The notes under the pieces are model-generated. The model was not told the origin of the DNA. It saw only the letters and a program-made list of their open reading frames with translations, and searched no databases. DNA of 23,973 bases from Corallochytrium limacisporum (lineage: Eukaryota > Opisthokonta): positions 1 to 23,973 of the forward strand of contig PDIP01000022.1 of the NCBI GenBank assembly GCA_002811645.1, written 5' to 3'. The position numbers and the translations under genes are program-made. Shown in pieces: positions 17,234-23,973 of this stretch (its first letter is position 1; every line of letters begins with the position of its first letter).

Positions 17234-19312
17234 ATGAACTACGTGAACACCGGAAAGCGCATGAATGCGGGCTTCGGTGGTGTGCAGGGCAACCAGACTG
17301 CCCTCCACTACGCTGAGGAGGGTGTGCCCGAGGGCACCAAGTCTCTGGAGCAGGAGCGTGCCAATGCAACCTTCGACCCCAAGAAGATGACCACTCTTCT
17401 CGACGGTGGCGCAAAGAAGACTAAGATTCGCAAGGAAGTCCAAAAGATCTTCGAGGAGAACAAGGAGCTGCACTACTACTCCAAGGCTGACATGACTGTC
17501 ACAGAGAAGCGTGAGGCTAGCATTAAGACCATTAAGGCCCTGCGTGAGGCCGTGCCCCCAATGCCCGACTACATTGAAGCCAGCACCCGCATTCTGGCCC
17601 TGTACAGCCCAGGCACCATGACCCGCATCGGTGTGCACTTCGGTCTCTTCGGCGCCACTGTGATCAACCAGGGTGACGAAGAGCAGGTCGACCAGTGGCA
17701 GCAGGACATTCTGACCGTCAACCGCTTTGGTTGCTTCGCCATGACCGAACTGGGCTGGGGATCCAACGTCCAGGGCCAGAACACCACTGCCACCTACGAC
17801 TCCAAGACCCAGGAGTTCGTTATTCACACTCCTAGCCTGAAGGCCACCAAGTGGTGGATCGGAGGTGCTGCCCATACTGCCCTGTACTGCGTCTGCTTTG
17901 CCCGCCTGCTGACCCAGGGACAGGACTACGGTATGCACCCGTTCATTGTACCCCTGCGTTCTGAGGACACCGGCGACCTTCTGCCCGGTATTTTCATCGG
18001 CGATTGCGGTGCCAAGATGGGTCGGGATGAAATTGACAACGGCTGGATCCAGTTCAACCAGGTACGCATTCCTCGCACTAATATGCTCATGAAGTGGAGT
18101 CAGGTCAAGGAGGACGGTACCTACGTGCCCCCACCCAAGAAGGAGCTCGCTTACGGTGCCCTGACCGGTGGCCGTGTCGAAATTACCCTGCAGTCTGCTC
18201 TGACTATGCAGGCTGCTCTGACCATTGCCGTGCGCTACAGTTGTGTCCGCCGCCAGTTTAAGGAAGAGGACGGCGACGCCCAGGAGATGAAGATCATGGA
18301 CTACCAAACCCACCAGCGCAAGCTCATGCCTCTGCTGGCCCAGGCCTATGGCTACCACTTTGCCGGCATGCGTCTGCGTGAGCTGGAGCGCGAGGTGCAG
18401 GAGGATATTCGCGAGCGCCGGGACGTCAGCCGCGTGGCAGATTTGCACGCCGCCAGTGCCGGTCTGAAGGCTTTCTCCACGTGGAACACTTTGACCGCCA
18501 TTGAGACCTGCCGTCAGTGCCTCGGTGGCCACGGTTACTCCAAGTACACCGTTCTCAGCGACCTCTACGCGGATCATGCCGTGAACTGCACCTGGGAGGG
18601 TGACAACACTGTGCTGACCCTGCAGTCTGCCCGCTATCTGCTGTCCACCATGGCCAAGGCCCGCGCCGGTGAACAAGTTAGTGGGTACGCCTCGTACCTC
18701 GCCACCGCAGCCAAGGGTGAAGGCAAGCTGGCTGGCAAGAAGATCGACCTCCGGGACCCCGCCATCCAGGCTAGGATTCTGCAGCACCGCGTAGCCACCC
18801 TGGTGCAGAGCGTTGAGAAGGACATTGCCATGGACCAGAAGGCAGGCATGAGCGCCAAGGCCGCCTGGAACGCCAACAACGAGGATCTGCTCGGCTGTGC
18901 CCGTGCCCACAATGACTTTGTGGTATACCGTGCCTTTGACGAGTTCATTCAGTCCCGTAAGGCCAAGACCGACGCTGCTGTCATTGCCCAGCTCATCGAT
19001 CTGCGTGACATGTTCTTCTTGACCCTTATCTGCGAGAACAGTGGCCAGCTCCTCACCGACGGATTCGTTGATGGTGAACAGATGGCCGAGGCCCACGAAT
19101 TGTTCCGCGCCCACAGCCGCCACGTGCGCCAAAACGCCGTGCCTCTGGTCGACTCCTTCGACTTCGAGGACTGGATGATCCGTTCTCCATTCGGTCGCTA
19201 CGATGGTAACATCTACGAGTACTACTTCCAGCGCGTCAACGAGGCCCCCGGTGCCACCGGCAAGGCACCGTACTACGACAGCCTGGTCGCTCCTATGTTG
19301 TCTAAGCTTTAG
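17234..19312 (+). CDS. Peroxisomal acyl-CoA oxidase
   Basis: The ATG at 17234 gives 692 residues, the normal family length; the frame extends upstream only to a TTG at 17168. Acyl-CoA oxidases use FAD and O2 for the first step of peroxisomal beta-oxidation, making trans-2-enoyl-CoA and H2O2. CFAMTELGWGSNV (167-179) is the flavin and substrate loop; most members have His where this has Trp175. IHTPSLKATKWWIGGAAH (197-214) follows, with the WWIGGAAH wording of fungal enzymes. RRQF lies at 339-342, CLGGHGY at 429-435, and CTWEGDNTV at 452-460 holds the catalytic base Glu455. The protein ends in SKL (690-692), a PTS1 peroxisomal signal. Codon use is extreme: C-ending, AAG, GGT, CGC, with no TTA, CTA or TCA in the aligned frame, so the opposite strand is open throughout. 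This suggests high expression. It converges on the prephenate dehydrogenase gene. Which POX/ACOX paralogue it is cannot be told. Confidence 0.96.
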   Translation: MNYVNTGKRMNAGFGGVQGNQTALHYAEEGVPEGTKSLEQERANATFDPKKMTTLLDGGAKKTKIRKEVQKIFEENKELHYYSKADMTVTEKREASIKTIKALREAVPPMPDYIEASTRILALYSPGTMTRIGVHFGLFGATVINQGDEEQVDQWQQDILTVNRFGCFAMTELGWGSNVQGQNTTATYDSKTQEFVIHTPSLKATKWWIGGAAHTALYCVCFARLLTQGQDYGMHPFIVPLRSEDTGDLLPGIFIGDCGAKMGRDEIDNGWIQFNQVRIPRTNMLMKWSQVKEDGTYVPPPKKELAYGALTGGRVEITLQSALTMQAALTIAVRYSCVRRQFKEEDGDAQEMKIMDYQTHQRKLMPLLAQAYGYHFAGMRLRELEREVQEDIRERRDVSRVADLHAASAGLKAFSTWNTLTAIETCRQCLGGHGYSKYTVLSDLYADHAVNCTWEGDNTVLTLQSARYLLSTMAKARAGEQVSGYASYLATAAKGEGKLAGKKIDLRDPAIQARILQHRVATLVQSVEKDIAMDQKAGMSAKAAWNANNEDLLGCARAHNDFVVYRAFDEFIQSRKAKTDAAVIAQLIDLRDMFFLTLICENSGQLLTDGFVDGEQMAEAHELFRAHSRHVRQNAVPLVDSFDFEDWMIRSPFGRYDGNIYEYYFQRVNEAPGATGKAPYYDSLVAPMLSKL

Positions 19313-19565
19313 AGCACTCCTGGAGAGAACTGTAGTGGGCTGCCACAGAGCTTTCGAACCCCAGTCATCACACAAATTTTGTCATTTCGCACTCTCACAC
19401 ATAAACTTACCTATCCACACTATCCATACAAACTACCAGCACAATAACTTGATGTCTACGTTTATTGAAACAATATCCGACGGTAGAAATTCAAAAACTT
19501 CAAGTGCACACTCCTATGACTACAGTGGTATCTCAGGTGATGCATTGCGATTTTAACTCTCAGCG
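19313..19565. other. Convergent intergenic region
   Basis: 253 bp separate the stop codons of acyl-CoA oxidase (plus) and prephenate dehydrogenase (minus). A 34-codon frame from the ATG at 19451 ends at 19555; it has no features of a real gene. 3' ends of both transcripts must lie here. Confidence 0.5.
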
Positions 19566-20843
19566 CTAGCCCGCGATCTTCCGGAGTCTGGCGATCATCT
19601 CCTGACTGCGATCAAAGGCCTCGCGCAGACGGTCACCAAAGAATTCTTTGCCCCGCAAAAACTGTGCCGCATAACCACGCTCGTCTTCGTTTTGGATCAG
19701 CGCAGCCCATTCTTTGGCAGCGATTACGAACTCAAGGTCATCACCACGAATACGCTTGTCGCTAAGGGCGCATTCAATGGTCTCCTCAAGCATCTCGGGG
19801 TTCGTGTAGAGATACTGCGCAATGCCGAGTCGCAGACGAAAGAGTGGCGTCTGGCATAGCAGGTGCTCTATGGGTGCCAGTCCGAGTTGATACCAACAGT
19901 CGACCATGGCCAGCAGGGACAGATGAGAGTTTGGTTTGCGCCTCTCTGCGGGAATGACGCCCAGACCGTACTCGTTCAAAACGTTGTCCGGCAGCAGAAC
20001 AAGATCCTTGTTCCGCCCGCCAAACACGGCCTCCCCGGCTTTCTTAACCCTCTGAGTGAAAGCTTCCCTTTCCTCTTGGATCATCATTTTATACAGCTCA
20101 GTAGCGCTTTGCGCGTACTGGTACGCCTGCAATTTGGCCGCTGGGTTCTGCAGTGCCAATCCGGCATAGACGTGCCATTTCGACGCAAAGATGCGCATCG
20201 TTAGCAGGACCTTGACGTTGTCAATGCCACCAACGTAGCTCTGGTCCTCCCAAGGGAAGAATTTGCAGTTCCGCCATGCCGTTCCCATGGATTCGAAGGC
20301 CAGATGCGTAGCAGCCTGCGTGTCGGCGGTGATGCGGTCGTGTTCTTCGGCACTCATTTCTACCATGCGACTGCCAAGACAGGAAAAGACTTTCTGGGCG
20401 CGAGCATAGGCCTCGTCTGAGGCCCGGTGTCGGATCACGATCATTGTTTCCGTCTTGGGGTCGACCGTAGGTCCGTGTAGTGAATGACACGTCACAATAT
20501 GTGTATCGTCTGGCAGGAACTTCTCAAAGGCGGCTATCTCCGGGGCCTTGACACTGGTCTGGCCAGCAATAATCGCTCCCGGTTTTGAGGCGCGGCCATA
20601 CTCCTCGACGAGGCGACCAATGTTCGTGGTCTCCACGCTGTAGATCACCAAGTCACTGCGCCGACTTACACTATAGCCATCCTGGTGAACGATGACATTT
20701 GCCTGGCCTTCGTAGTCCTTCCGTAGTTTAGCCTCGACGTCCGGATCGGGCCGATCGCACACGTTCAGGGTGTAACCAGCTGAGCCTATGTATTTGGTAT
20801 ACATGCGACCCATGTCGCCCATGCCTATGATGCCGATTTCCAT
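19566..20843 (-). CDS. TYR1: Prephenate dehydrogenase (NADP+), Tyr1 type
   Basis: The frame encodes 425 residues from the ATG at 20843. The enzyme oxidatively decarboxylates prephenate to 4-hydroxyphenylpyruvate in tyrosine synthesis, in the cytosol. Residues 3-12 (IGIIGMGDMG) form the Rossmann GxGxxG. The segment CHSLHGPTVDP (119-129) with His120 and His123 is the active-site region matching the fungal SLHGP motif; one of these His should be the catalytic residue. SAEEHDRITADTQAATHLAFESMGTAW (164-190, quoted here as SAEEHDRITADTQAATH then LAFESMGTAW) is the family helix with HDxxxA...TH. The remaining helical C-terminal domain (about 190-425) is as in fungal Tyr1, which is about 440-450 residues. 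There is no ACT domain or fused chorismate mutase. It converges on acyl-CoA oxidase. No TATA-like GGTATTTA is seen upstream. Fungal Tyr1 is a confident family match; the symbol follows yeast usage. Confidence 0.92.
   Translation of the reverse strand: MEIGIIGMGDMGRMYTKYIGSAGYTLNVCDRPDPDVEAKLRKDYEGQANVIVHQDGYSVSRRSDLVIYSVETTNIGRLVEEYGRASKPGAIIAGQTSVKAPEIAAFEKFLPDDTHIVTCHSLHGPTVDPKTETMIVIRHRASDEAYARAQKVFSCLGSRMVEMSAEEHDRITADTQAATHLAFESMGTAWRNCKFFPWEDQSYVGGIDNVKVLLTMRIFASKWHVYAGLALQNPAAKLQAYQYAQSATELYKMMIQEEREAFTQRVKKAGEAVFGGRNKDLVLLPDNVLNEYGLGVIPAERRKPNSHLSLLAMVDCWYQLGLAPIEHLLCQTPLFRLRLGIAQYLYTNPEMLEETIECALSDKRIRGDDLEFVIAAKEWAALIQNEDERGYAAQFLRGKEFFGDRLREAFDRSQEMIARLRKIAG

Positions 20844-23973
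<3,130 letters not shown>

Noticed and set aside
19353-19364. TTCGAACCCC, similar to a tRNA B box on the minus strand
   Set aside because: No matching A box or cloverleaf stems around it.
17228-19375. 715-codon open frame on the minus strand opposite acyl-CoA oxidase
   Set aside because: It is codon-aligned with the sense gene and open only because the sense gene avoids TTA, CTA and TCA codons. The translated text has no family motif.

Overview
This window is a eukaryotic chromosome end running inward to ordinary metabolic genes. Bases 1-24 are CCCTAA repeats (TTAGGG telomere, outer end at base 1). The coding regions are long, uninterrupted by introns and carried on both strands as single genes. 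The inner genes look fungal in type: a peroxisomal acyl-CoA oxidase ending in SKL with a WWIGGAAH motif, a Tyr1-like prephenate dehydrogenase, and an O-acetylhomoserine sulfhydrylase of the Met17 type. I infer an intron-poor fungus or fungus-like protist; the species cannot be named from this sequence.

Outer part, about 1-12.3 kb, is a subtelomeric accessory zone. It holds a secreted-protein gene cut off by the telomere itself (1-218, minus), a decayed cysteine-bearing coding relic (about 0.96-1.9 kb, minus), a large ankyrin-repeat gene (2644-5223, plus), two secreted proteins that share a four-cysteine framework (5564-6244 minus; 8347-8943 plus), an LCMT-family SAM-dependent methyltransferase (10193-11152, plus) and a secreted protein built from two copies of a six-cysteine unit with identical spacing (11572-12210, minus). 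Five of these genes (all but the ankyrin gene and the relic) share a TATA-like element close to GGTATTTAWG about 75-110 bp before the start codon. I did not find it before the inner metabolic genes. This suggests one co-regulated, secretion-oriented gene set.

Middle part, about 12.3-17.2 kb, has no gene I can support. It is rich in low-complexity sequence: a 150-bp pyrimidine tract, three C-run/G-run junctions, G-quadruplex-type runs, an inverted repeat and an 83-bp tandem duplication.

Inner part, 17.2-23.97 kb, is core metabolism with strong C-ending, AAG/GGT/CGC codon bias: acyl-CoA oxidase (plus) converging on prephenate dehydrogenase (minus), then 2.6 kb without a supported gene, then the first 167 codons of O-acetylhomoserine sulfhydrylase running off the window.
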